Source: Robiginitomaculum sp.
GTDB taxonomy: Bacteria; Pseudomonadota; Alphaproteobacteria; Caulobacterales; Maricaulaceae
DNA length: 9,175 bases
Assembly: GCA_002733735.2 (NCBI GenBank)
Contig: NVWT02000003.1
Span: 71,165-80,339, forward strand
Reading direction: 5' to 3'
The position numbers were made by a program, and so were the translations under genes. Below are positions 1 to 7,130 of the stretch, piece by piece. The notes below the pieces were generated by a model. That model saw only the letters and a program-made list of their open reading frames with translations. It was not told the origin of the DNA and ran no database searches. The first letter of the stretch is position 1. Every line of letters starts with the position of its first letter.

Positions 1-186
1 GCCGGCGATCCGGGGCCAGCAGCCCAAGCCATGCTTGATCTGTCCAATCCGAAAATGGACTGGGTGGCGATAGGAACTGGCTTTGGTGTGCCATCGGTTA
101 GCACTAAAACTGCCGGTGAATTTGATGATGCACTTGTACACGCGCTGGCTAATCCGGGGCCGCATTTGATCGTTGCAGAGATATAA
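1..186 (+). CDS. Acetolactate synthase large subunit-like TPP enzyme (3' end only)
   Basis: The first 61 codons of the window are open in frame 1 and end at TAA (184-186); the start lies outside the window. The fragment has the look of the extreme C-terminus of the thiamine-diphosphate enzyme family (acetolactate synthase, benzoylformate decarboxylase and relatives): a 'DLSNPKMDWVAIGTGFGVP' stretch, then a helix with 'AGEFDDALVHAL', then the closing strand 'GPHLIVAEI'. In this family that segment belongs to the TPP-binding C-terminal domain, where the protein hands over from the cofactor site to the last alpha/beta unit. The catalytic glutamate and the GDG...N cofactor motif would be upstream and cannot be seen. 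Only 56 bp separate it from the GMC oxidoreductase, so the two may be cotranscribed. A true biosynthetic IlvB is less likely, since no small subunit (IlvH) follows; a catabolic 2-keto-acid enzyme is an equal alternative. Confidence 0.75.
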   Translation, partial: AGDPGPAAQAMLDLSNPKMDWVAIGTGFGVPSVSTKTAGEFDDALVHALANPGPHLIVAEI

Positions 187-230
187 ATACCGATTTTCAG
201 GCAAAGAAATGCGAAAATTAGAACCGCCTC

Positions 231-235
231 AGGAG
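231..235 (+). promoter_or_regulatory. Shine-Dalgarno for GMC oxidoreductase
   Basis: AGGAG lies 7 nt before the ATG at 243. It is a strong match to the anti-SD sequence at normal spacing and supports that start. No convincing -35/-10 pair was seen in the 56-bp gap, which fits readthrough from the upstream TPP-enzyme gene. Confidence 0.7.
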
Positions 236-242
236 CTTAAAA

Positions 243-1835
243 ATGGAATTTGATTATATTATAATTGGTGCTGGTTCGGCAGGTTGTGTGTTGGCAAACC
301 GATTATCTGCTGATCCAAAAAACAAAGTGTTATTACTCGAAGCTGGCGGTGAAGATAAATCACCGATGATCCACATGCCAGCCGGTTTCATGAAATTATT
401 ATACGATCCCAAAAACAACTGGATGTATGACACGGAACCAGAACCAAACCTCAATAATCGCTCTATCTTCCAACCAAGAGGCATGACCCTTGGCGGCTCT
501 TCGTCGATAAATGGCATGCTCTGGGTAAAGTGCCAACCGCGAGATTTTGACCTATGGGCGCAATCAGGAAACAAAGGCTGGGGCTGGGATCATGTGCTGC
601 CAATTTACAAGACAATAGAAGACCATGAACAAGGGGCGAGCGAGCTTAGAGGCGTTGGTGGGCCGATGGCGGTTACTGATTTTACCGAGACCGACTTTGT
701 GTCCGACACCATTATTGATGGTGTAAAGGCCATGGGAATAGCCCATAATACTGACCTAAATACAAAAGACCAAGAAGGCGTTGGTTATTTTCAAACCTCT
801 ATCAAAGACGGAAAACGCTTTAGTGCGGCCAGAGGTTATCTTGATCCGGTAAAATCGCGCCCTAACCTAACTATATTGACCGAGGCAAAAGCCGGAGCAT
901 TATCCTTTGATGGTAAAAAATGTACTGGATTGGTTTTTTCTCATAAGGGAAAACAAGTATCGGGCAAGGCCCGCAAAGAGGTCATAGTCGCCGGCGGAGC
1001 CTTTAATAGCCCGCATATTTTACAAATTTCCGGTATTGGCTCAGTTGATGTCTTAAAAAATATCGGCGTAGAAATAGTTCATGAATTACCCGGTGTCGGC
1101 GAAAACCTGCAAGATCATTATAGCTCAGTAGTAAGCTGTAAACTGTCTAGTAAACTTGGCTATAATCACCGGGTGCAAGGCCTGCCATTAATTTGGGAAA
1201 TGATCCGTTACATAACCACCAAAAAAGGGGCGATGGCTATTGCACCGGCACATATCGGGGCGTTCATCAAGTCCCGTCCGGAGTTGGAAACCCCCGACTT
1301 ACAGTTTCACTTCCTTGGTGCTTCATTAGAAACAGAGGGCATGAAGCCACGTAAATACCCCGGCATGTTAGGGGCGGTTTATCAAATGCGCCCTGAAAGC
1401 CGTGGCTGGGTAAGGGCTGCTTCAAATGACCCTAATGATAAACCAAAAGTTCTTTGCAATTACCTAGATAGCGAAGAAGACGTGCGTTCATCTATTTACG
1501 GTTTAAAATGGATGCGCAATTTATTTGCCAGCAAAACCTTTGATGATATTAGAGCCGAAGAAGACAATCCCGGAGCAGAAACTGTAACCGATGATGATTG
1601 GGAAAGTTATCTACGAAATACCGGCAGCACTTTGTATCACCCGGTCGGAACCTGCAAAATGGGATCGGACAAAATGGCGGTGGTTGATGATCGTCTGCGG
1701 GTTCACGGTATTAGCGGTCTTCGGGTGGTTGATGCCTCTATCATGCCGCGTCTTACCTCTGGCAACACCAATGCACCGACCTTGATGATTGCAGAAAAAG
1801 CCAGCACCATGATCTTGGAAGACGCCAATAAATAA
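243..1835 (+). CDS. GMC-family FAD-dependent oxidoreductase (choline/alcohol dehydrogenase-like)
   Basis: A complete 530-residue protein, normal length for glucose-methanol-choline flavoenzymes, which oxidise alcohols to aldehydes or acids using FAD. The N-terminal Rossmann dinucleotide motif is GAGSAG (residues 9-14), followed by the ribose-binding acidic end 'LLLEAG' (E33). The first GMC signature is 'RGMTLGGSSSINGM' (79-92) and the second is 'GGAFNSPHILQISGIG' (251-266). The C-terminal FAD/active-site region holds 'YHPVGTCKMG' with the likely catalytic His466, and 'SGNTNAPTLMIAEK' with the usual second active-site position at Asn510. There is no signal peptide, so it should be cytoplasmic or membrane-peripheral. 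Automated annotation would likely say choline dehydrogenase (BetA-like), but no betaine-aldehyde dehydrogenase or BetI regulator is adjacent, so the substrate is unknown; other alcohols are equally possible. Its TAA overlaps the ATG of the next gene by one base (TAATG), suggesting coupling to the MoxR block. Confidence 0.95.
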   Translation: MEFDYIIIGAGSAGCVLANRLSADPKNKVLLLEAGGEDKSPMIHMPAGFMKLLYDPKNNWMYDTEPEPNLNNRSIFQPRGMTLGGSSSINGMLWVKCQPRDFDLWAQSGNKGWGWDHVLPIYKTIEDHEQGASELRGVGGPMAVTDFTETDFVSDTIIDGVKAMGIAHNTDLNTKDQEGVGYFQTSIKDGKRFSAARGYLDPVKSRPNLTILTEAKAGALSFDGKKCTGLVFSHKGKQVSGKARKEVIVAGGAFNSPHILQISGIGSVDVLKNIGVEIVHELPGVGENLQDHYSSVVSCKLSSKLGYNHRVQGLPLIWEMIRYITTKKGAMAIAPAHIGAFIKSRPELETPDLQFHFLGASLETEGMKPRKYPGMLGAVYQMRPESRGWVRAASNDPNDKPKVLCNYLDSEEDVRSSIYGLKWMRNLFASKTFDDIRAEEDNPGAETVTDDDWESYLRNTGSTLYHPVGTCKMGSDKMAVVDDRLRVHGISGLRVVDASIMPRLTSGNTNAPTLMIAEKASTMILEDANK

Positions 1836-2518
1836 TGCGCTTGTTTTTGCTGTTATTGTTTATTTTTCTGGGCTTTAGCCCCTCAATCAAGGCTGAAGAA
1901 CCGCCAATAATTGACCCTGCTTTAACTGCGGCACATGCTGAATTATTGGAAGATGCAAAGTACCAATTTGAGTTTTCCAAACCACAGGAGCCGCGAAAAC
2001 CATTCAAAGGCTTTAAGTGGCTATCCGATTTCTTGAATTTCTCAGGAGAGTTCTTTAAGTGGGTTTTTTGGGTTGGACTGGCAGCTTTAGTTGCCGGTAT
2101 TGCTTGGCTGATCTTGCGGGAAATATTGAAAATTCGGTTTGGCGATAAAAAGAAATCACAAAAAGAAAAGCCTGAAATTCAGATATATCAACCAGAAGCT
2201 ATTAGGGCAAAAACTCTATTGGAAGAAGCTGATAAATTAGCGGCGCAAGGTAAGTTTTCCGAAGCCGTGCATTTATTGCTGTTCCGATCGATTGAGGATA
2301 TTGAAAAATTCCTTCCTGGCCACATCAAAACATCTCAAACTTCCCGTGAAATCGAGGTGATAAGTTCAATTCCCGAACACCCCAAAAGCGGCTTTGAGCG
2401 ATTACGAAAGGCTGTAGAAAACAGTTTTTTCGGACAGCAGCCAGTAGATAAAAGCGGCTATGACGATTGCCGTTTGGCTTATGAAGACTTTGCCTTTTCC
2501 GCGAGTTGGAGGTCGTGA
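1835..2518 (+). CDS. DUF4129-domain membrane protein of the MoxR cluster
   Basis: A 227-residue protein starting at the ATG that overlaps the preceding stop (TAATG). Residues 1-20 form a signal peptide-like stretch (MRLFLLLLFIFLGFSPSIKA, then EE). Residues 21-70 would be a short periplasmic segment, residues about 74-95 are one clear transmembrane helix, and a basic patch (GDKKKSQKEK, 103-112) follows, favouring a cytoplasmic C-terminus. Residues about 125-220 match the DUF4129 pattern: an alpha-helical 'EADKLAAQGKFSEAVHLLLF' unit followed by 'RSIEDIEKFLPG..KTSQTSREI' and a final 'F..LRKAVENSFFGQ' helix. DUF4129 occurs in membrane proteins, often beside MoxR or at the end of transglutaminase-like proteins; its biochemical role is not established. 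No transglutaminase domain is present here. The SD is weak (GGAAG, 13 nt from ATG), so translation probably relies on coupling to the GMC gene. A role as membrane anchor or adaptor of a MoxR complex is inference. Confidence 0.85.
   Translation: MRLFLLLLFIFLGFSPSIKAEEPPIIDPALTAAHAELLEDAKYQFEFSKPQEPRKPFKGFKWLSDFLNFSGEFFKWVFWVGLAALVAGIAWLILREILKIRFGDKKKSQKEKPEIQIYQPEAIRAKTLLEEADKLAAQGKFSEAVHLLLFRSIEDIEKFLPGHIKTSQTSREIEVISSIPEHPKSGFERLRKAVENSFFGQQPVDKSGYDDCRLAYEDFAFSASWRS
2508..2512 (+). promoter_or_regulatory. Shine-Dalgarno that fixes the DUF4350 gene start
   Basis: GGAGG lies 8 nt before the ATG at 2521, inside the last codons of the DUF4129 gene. An in-frame TTG at 2506 would extend the protein by five residues but overlaps this SD, so ATG 2521 is the better start. 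Confidence 0.75.
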
Positions 2519-2520
2519 CT

Positions 2521-3855
2521 ATGCAAACAAACAAGCCAACACTTTTTTCGCCAACTCTGGTGCTGGTGTTGGTATTGGTCAGTATTTTCTCACTATCAGC
2601 ATATATGACTTTAAGTGCCTTTGCGCCAGATTTACGTAACAAATCCGATGGTAGCAACCACGCATGGTCACGCTCTGCTATTGGTTTTGCAGCATTTGTG
2701 CAATTGCTCGAGGCCTCAGGGACAAAAACGGTTTTGTCTCGAACATCGGCTAATGATGGTCGCCCCTCGCATAACCTAACCATATTAACTCCAAATGTGT
2801 TTCAAGATTCTGATGCTATTTTGAATGCTAGTGTCAGTAAAACATTGATCATCTTGCCAAAATGGCGGGTTGGAAAAGATATTAGAAATTCTAATTGGGT
2901 AACAGGCATCGGCACGCAAGATGTAGATAGAATTGCAAAAATGATTGATGACATTATTAAGGGCGAACAACCAACAGACGATATTCATTTTGAGCTGCAA
3001 ATCCAGCGGGTTGATTCTAGGGAATTAGAAAAGAAAACGCCCAAAGAGAAACAACAAGTGGACATAAGTGAAAATACTGATGAAACCCCGAAAACAATAT
3101 GGGAAATAACTAAGAGGTTCGGCGACAAAACATTTGTTTTGGGGGACATCGATAATTTGCAAACCATGACTCATTTAGGCTTAGTTCCTCAAATTTGGTC
3201 TGGGGAACGTTTACTGCTGGGGAAAATTCCAGATAAGGAAATATATATATTAAGTGATCCGGATATTATGAACACATTAGGGGCAGCAGATATTCTGAAC
3301 CCAATGGCTGGAATACGCATTGTTGAGAGGCTGGTAGGCAAGGATAGAACCGTTTTGTTTGATCTTACTTTACACGGATTTGGACAAAACAGCAGTTTGT
3401 TGCGAACCATTTTAATGCCACCATTTTTAACCGCTACACTTAGTGCTGTGGCTACTGCCGGTTTGATGATTTGGGCAGCGTGGCTTCGTTTTGGCCCGAT
3501 AAGCCGGCGCAAAATGGTATTTGCCTTGGGCAAAACCGCCTTGGCGACAAATTCAGCCGCATTGATCCAGATGGCTGGTCGCGAAACGGCGATGGTATCA
3601 AAATTTGCCGAGTTATCAAAAGCTCTGGCCGCAAAAGGTGCCGGTGTTCCAAAGGGTCTTAGCCGCGATGAACTGGATAAATTCCTGCGCCGAACCGCTC
3701 ACATATCGGCAACGAATATTGACTATGATGCCTTGTTAAAGCGAGCACAATCAGCCAATTTGACCAACAGTGAAGCAATAAAAATAGCCCAACAACTCTA
3801 TCAATGGAGAGGAGATATATCCGGTGCAAACAGGACACGTAAAACATCTAGCTGA
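2521..3855 (+). CDS. DUF4350-domain membrane protein of the MoxR cluster
   Basis: A 444-residue protein from ATG 2521. Residues about 11-33 are an uncleaved-looking signal anchor. Residues about 45-290 form an extracytoplasmic domain of the DUF4350 type: the opening 'SAIGFAAFVQLLEASGTKTVLSR' resembles the family's start, where a residue window is compared to a ThuA/GATase-like fold, 'YILSDPDIMNTLG' (242-254) is the characteristic 'SDPD..N..G' motif, and 'VLFDLTLHGFG' (278-288) replaces the more usual FDE.LHG. A second membrane helix runs about 300-322, followed by a basic cytoplasmic tail of about 120 residues (323-444) rich in Arg/Lys. Residues 165-192 are a polar, Lys/Glu-rich insert (EKKTPKEKQQ, then ENTDETPK) that looks like a flexible loop. 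DUF4350 proteins recur beside MoxR, DUF58 and DUF4129 genes; their function is not known. The stop codon is 2 nt downstream-separated at the 5' side from DUF4129 and at the 3' side overlaps moxR by 32 bp. Confidence 0.85.
   Translation: MQTNKPTLFSPTLVLVLVLVSIFSLSAYMTLSAFAPDLRNKSDGSNHAWSRSAIGFAAFVQLLEASGTKTVLSRTSANDGRPSHNLTILTPNVFQDSDAILNASVSKTLIILPKWRVGKDIRNSNWVTGIGTQDVDRIAKMIDDIIKGEQPTDDIHFELQIQRVDSRELEKKTPKEKQQVDISENTDETPKTIWEITKRFGDKTFVLGDIDNLQTMTHLGLVPQIWSGERLLLGKIPDKEIYILSDPDIMNTLGAADILNPMAGIRIVERLVGKDRTVLFDLTLHGFGQNSSLLRTILMPPFLTATLSAVATAGLMIWAAWLRFGPISRRKMVFALGKTALATNSAALIQMAGRETAMVSKFAELSKALAAKGAGVPKGLSRDELDKFLRRTAHISATNIDYDALLKRAQSANLTNSEAIKIAQQLYQWRGDISGANRTRKTSS
3810..3814 (+). promoter_or_regulatory. 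Shine-Dalgarno that supports a GTG start for MoxR
   Basis: AGGAG lies 9 nt before the GTG at 3824, all inside the DUF4350 reading frame. It supports the GTG and explains how MoxR is initiated despite the 32-bp overlap with the preceding gene. Confidence 0.7.
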
Positions 3856-4780
3856 AAAGATCAGGCAAGAAACAGCAAAGGTCATTATCGGCCAAGAAGA
3901 CACTATAGAATTAATGTTGGTTGCATTATTATCGAACGGTCATATCCTTTTAGAGGGCGCACCAGGAACTGCCAAAACTTTGCTAGCTAGGTGCTTTGCA
4001 GCAGCAACTGGATTAAAGTTTGGCCGAATACAATTTACTCCGGATCTAATGCCCGGAGACATAATTGGTGCAAACTTATTTGATTTTCACACTAGCAAGT
4101 TCACCTTAAAAAAGGGGCCGGTTTTTTGCGATTTTTTATTGGCCGACGAAATAAACCGAACACCGCCAAAAACTCAAGCGGCCTTGTTAGAGGCAATGCA
4201 AGAGGCCAGTGTTACTATTGACGGCAAGAGTCATCCGCTAGGTGAAAATTTTACGGTTATTGCCACCCAAAATCCGATCGAACAACAAGGCACATACCCA
4301 CTGCCCGAAGCACAGCTTGATAGGTTTTTGTTCAAACATTTACTTAGCTATCCAAGCCGCGAACAAGAGCTATCGATCGTTGACCAACACGGAAAGTCTT
4401 CAAAAACTCCTGCCAAAACAGTTGCAGGAGTCAAGCCGGTGATAAAACCTAAAGACCTTAAAGATGCCAGAAAACAGATAGAGCAAGTTGCCTTAACCGA
4501 TGAAATTATTGCCTATATTGTTGATCTGGTACGTAACACTCGCAAAAATCCAGAAATTGAAATAGGTGCTTCACCAAGATCAGCCAGCATGCTGGCTGCT
4601 GCGGCCAGAGCTTATGCCGCGTTAAACGAGCGCGAGTTCGTGATCCCTGATGATGTTAAATATTTGGCGTTACCATTGCTGCGCCATCGGGTGATATTAT
4701 CGCCTTCTGCTGAAATTGAAGGCCTTACTACTGACGAAGTGCTGGCTAATATTATCGAGCAATTACCCGCACCTAGATGA
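3824..4780 (+). CDS. MoxR-family AAA+ ATPase
   Basis: A 318-residue cytosolic ATPase, typical length for MoxR proteins, starting at GTG with a good SD. The N-terminal helix leads into 'VIIGQEDTIELMLVALLSNGHILLEGAPGTAKT', here split: GQ at 23-24 and Walker A GAPGTAKT at 45-52 (Lys51). Walker B is FLLADE (104-109). The sensor 1 Asn is in 'IATQNP' (N150), the arginine finger candidate is R167 in 'EAQLDRF', and sensor 2 is 'GASPRS' (R252). The second half (about 215-318) is the AAA lid. All residues needed for ATP hydrolysis appear intact. MoxR proteins act as chaperone-like remodelers, usually with DUF58 or vWA partners; examples support methanol dehydrogenase activation and envelope integrity. 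Here the DUF58 gene follows directly with an ATGA overlap, so a matched pair is likely. It shares 32 bp with the DUF4350 gene. The substrate is unknown. Confidence 0.97.
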   Translation: MQTGHVKHLAEKIRQETAKVIIGQEDTIELMLVALLSNGHILLEGAPGTAKTLLARCFAAATGLKFGRIQFTPDLMPGDIIGANLFDFHTSKFTLKKGPVFCDFLLADEINRTPPKTQAALLEAMQEASVTIDGKSHPLGENFTVIATQNPIEQQGTYPLPEAQLDRFLFKHLLSYPSREQELSIVDQHGKSSKTPAKTVAGVKPVIKPKDLKDARKQIEQVALTDEIIAYIVDLVRNTRKNPEIEIGASPRSASMLAAAARAYAALNEREFVIPDDVKYLALPLLRHRVILSPSAEIEGLTTDEVLANIIEQLPAPR

Positions 4781-6117
4781 TAAAGCAGAACGACATATCA
4801 CATAGTTCTGTATCAGTTACCAAGCTGGCGGTGTTGTTAATGGCCGGCGGAATTCCATTGACTTTATTACTTGCTTTTATTGCACCATCACTTTGGGCAA
4901 TTGCTGGCGGCTGGATTGTTTTTGTTTTTTCAATGATCATTGTCGATGCGCTACTTACAGCTTCGACTAGCAATATTGATTTTAAGTGTTCACCGCTAAA
5001 GCAGATATATATCGGTCAAGACGAAGAAATTCCTCTACATATTAAATTCGCAAATAGATCGCCAAACTGGTTGGAGTTGGCAGTAGAATATAATGATTTT
5101 GCCAAAATAACTCCAGCAAGTATCATAACGCAATTAATCGATAGTACTGCAAAGCCGGTATTTCGTGTGTCCCCATTACGTCGTGGCGAGTTGGAAATTT
5201 CAAGGTTCTGGCTGCGCTGGAAAGGGCCGCTTGGCTTGAGTAGTAGAACAGCGATTATTGATACTCAGATACAAATCCCGGTCATTTCAAACATCAAAGC
5301 AATCCGTGAACAAGCAATACAGTTATTTTCGCGCAATTCGCTTTATGGCATAAAGCGCCAGCGCACCGTTGGCGAGGGAACAGAGTTTGACAGTTTGCGC
5401 GAATTTGTTTCTGGCATGGATCACCGGCGCATCGACTGGAAGGCTTCGGCGAGGCATAATATTTTACTGGCCAAAGAGTTTCGCACCGAACGCAATCATA
5501 ATATTATGATTGCTATTGATACCGGCCATTTGATGAGTGAGCCATTGGCGCAAATGCCAAAGCTGGATCATTGCCTAAATGCTGGTTTATTGCTGGCTTT
5601 AATGGGCTTGCGCGGTGGCGATCGGGTGGGGTTTTATTCTTTTGATGCAGAGCCTGGTATGTTTTGCAAACCGTTGGCACATGCCAGTTCGTTCAAAATT
5701 TTACAGCATTTAACTGCCTCTATTGATTACTCAACCAACGAAACCAATTTCACATTAGGCCTTAGCAAATTAAGCCAGAACCTGGATCGACGATCACTTA
5801 TAGTTATTTTTACCGATTTCTGTGACACCACAAGTGCCGAATTAATGTTGGAAAATATCGGCAGGCTGGTTCGCGATCATGTAGTAGTTTTTGTTACATT
5901 TGCCGATCATGAACTAGAAGAAATGGTTGTTAAACAACCGGTTACAATGAAAGCTGTAAGCCAATCTGTCATCGCTGCCGGCTTGCTAAAAGAGCGAGAC
6001 CTCGTGCTTTCAAAACTGCACAGACTTGGAGTTCACCTGCTAGAAACCACACCTGACAAAATTGGTGCGGAATTATTGAGCAAATATCTGGAACTGAAAA
6101 CCAGAGGCGCATTATGA
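4777..6117 (+). CDS. DUF58-domain (vWA-like) protein, MoxR partner
   Basis: A 446-residue protein whose ATG overlaps the moxR stop (ATGA), with no clear SD, so reinitiation after moxR is likely. Two hydrophobic segments (about 16-36 and 38-60) form an N-terminal membrane hairpin, which leaves the bulk of the protein in the cytoplasm. Residues about 70-170 are a beta-rich stretch. The DUF58 signature is plain at 198-227: 'VGEGTEFDSLREFVSGMDHR' then 'RIDWKASARH'. A von Willebrand A-like fold follows: strand 'IMIAIDTGHLM' (243-253), the helix 'LNAGLLLALMGLRGGDRVG', strand 'LIVIFTDFCD' (341-350) and 'VVVFVTFADHE'. The MIDAS motif is degenerate: DxSxS reads D248-T-G-H-L, keeping the first Asp and lacking the two serines, while the late Asp (D347) is present. 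This is common in DUF58 proteins and suggests altered or absent metal binding. It is expected to bind MoxR. Confidence 0.93.
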   Translation: MIKQNDISHSSVSVTKLAVLLMAGGIPLTLLLAFIAPSLWAIAGGWIVFVFSMIIVDALLTASTSNIDFKCSPLKQIYIGQDEEIPLHIKFANRSPNWLELAVEYNDFAKITPASIITQLIDSTAKPVFRVSPLRRGELEISRFWLRWKGPLGLSSRTAIIDTQIQIPVISNIKAIREQAIQLFSRNSLYGIKRQRTVGEGTEFDSLREFVSGMDHRRIDWKASARHNILLAKEFRTERNHNIMIAIDTGHLMSEPLAQMPKLDHCLNAGLLLALMGLRGGDRVGFYSFDAEPGMFCKPLAHASSFKILQHLTASIDYSTNETNFTLGLSKLSQNLDRRSLIVIFTDFCDTTSAELMLENIGRLVRDHVVVFVTFADHELEEMVVKQPVTMKAVSQSVIAAGLLKERDLVLSKLHRLGVHLLETTPDKIGAELLSKYLELKTRGAL

Positions 6118-7130
6118 GTAAAATCCAAGAAAGCCCCTCAATAGATTTACGCTCATTGCAGTTCAGGCGCGAGCGGGAAAAAGACTGGAAATTATTGCAA
6201 GAACTTATTGAGCGTGTTGAAAAAAATGGAGCCAAATCATTAGACGATGATGAGTTGATTGCACTGCCGGTTTTGTACCGGACAACACTTTCTTCCCTAT
6301 CAATGGCGCGGGCAATTTCGCTTGATCTTGATCTTGTTCAATACCTAGAAAGCTTAACCACCAGAGCATATTTCTTCGTCTATGGCACCAGAAGCAGTTT
6401 TATGCAGCGCATATCCGGGTTTTTTGCTGATGATTGGCCAAGAGCAGTACAAAAACTTGGGGCGGAAACACTAGTTTCTTTTCTGGCAGTCTTTCTTTCC
6501 GCGGTTTGCGCCTATGTATTAGTCATAAACGACCCTAATTGGTTTAGCGCATTTATGACCGCTGATTTAAGCGATGGCCGTAATCCGGAGGCTAGTGTCG
6601 AGTTTCTACGTGATGGACTATATAGCGGAAGCCTGCGCGATGGGCTTTCCAGTTTTGCCACCTTTTTGTTTACTCATAATTCTCGTGTTGCAATTTTAGC
6701 CTTTGCCCTTGGCTTTGCTTTTGGTCTGCCGACATTGTTTTTGTTGGTTACTAATGGCTTCATGCTTGGGGCATTTATTGCGGTTTACGTGCCCAAAGGT
6801 CTGGGATTTGAGATGGGCGGTTGGTTGTTCATTCACGGCTCTACGGAATTATTTGCGATAATATTAGCCGGAGCCGCCGGGTTTCATATCGGTTGGAAAA
6901 TCACTTTTCCCGAAGATTTAAGCCGATTACAATCCGCCACCGAAGCTGGGCGCACAGCAGCAACGGTGGTGATCGGAGTTGTGATCATGTTGTTTATTGC
7001 CGGATTGATCGAAGGCTTTGGCCGGCAATTGATCAAAATTGATCTGATACGATATATTATTGCAATTTTGATGTTGGCCATGTGGTTGGCCTATTTTTAC
7101 CTGCCACGAAAACCAGAGCATCAAAAATGA
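6114..7130 (+). CDS. SpoIIM-family (DUF95) integral membrane protein
   Basis: A 338-residue protein with ATG overlapping the DUF58 stop (ATGA) and a GAGG SD 6 nt upstream. Residues 1-115 are a charged cytoplasmic N-terminus containing 'RSSFMQRISGFFADDWPRAV', the run into the membrane typical of this family. Hydrophobic segments lie near 118-138, 192-212, 213-226, 238-260, 283-303 and 311-330. Family motifs are 'FLFTHNSRVAILAF' (184-197), 'LVTNGFMLGAF' (211-221) and 'HGSTELFAIILAGAAGFHIG' (241-260), which contains the conserved 'HG..E..AI..AGAAG' pattern. SpoIIM in Bacillus takes part in engulfment during sporulation with SpoIID and SpoIIP. Proteobacterial homologues next to MoxR have no sporulation role and no known function, so the name is only a family label. 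In this context a membrane-embedded component of the MoxR machine is a reasonable inference. Confidence 0.93.
   Translation: MSKIQESPSIDLRSLQFRREREKDWKLLQELIERVEKNGAKSLDDDELIALPVLYRTTLSSLSMARAISLDLDLVQYLESLTTRAYFFVYGTRSSFMQRISGFFADDWPRAVQKLGAETLVSFLAVFLSAVCAYVLVINDPNWFSAFMTADLSDGRNPEASVEFLRDGLYSGSLRDGLSSFATFLFTHNSRVAILAFALGFAFGLPTLFLLVTNGFMLGAFIAVYVPKGLGFEMGGWLFIHGSTELFAIILAGAAGFHIGWKITFPEDLSRLQSATEAGRTAATVVIGVVIMLFIAGLIEGFGRQLIKIDLIRYIIAILMLAMWLAYFYLPRKPEHQK

Noticed and set aside
2506..2520. TTG start for the DUF4350 protein
   Set aside because: It overlaps the SD GGAGG that is well placed for ATG 2521.
2325..2783. Minus-strand 152-codon ORF
   Set aside because: It is antisense to the DUF4129 and DUF4350 genes, has no family pattern, and both plus-strand genes are well supported.
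7082..7126. GTG start for the RDD protein
   Set aside because: It lies far inside the preceding gene with no SD, and ATG 7127 gives the ATGA junction seen at the neighbouring genes.
6114..7130. Evidence for sporulation from the SpoIIM-like gene
   Set aside because: No other sporulation gene is present; MoxR-linked SpoIIM-family proteins are found in non-sporulating bacteria.
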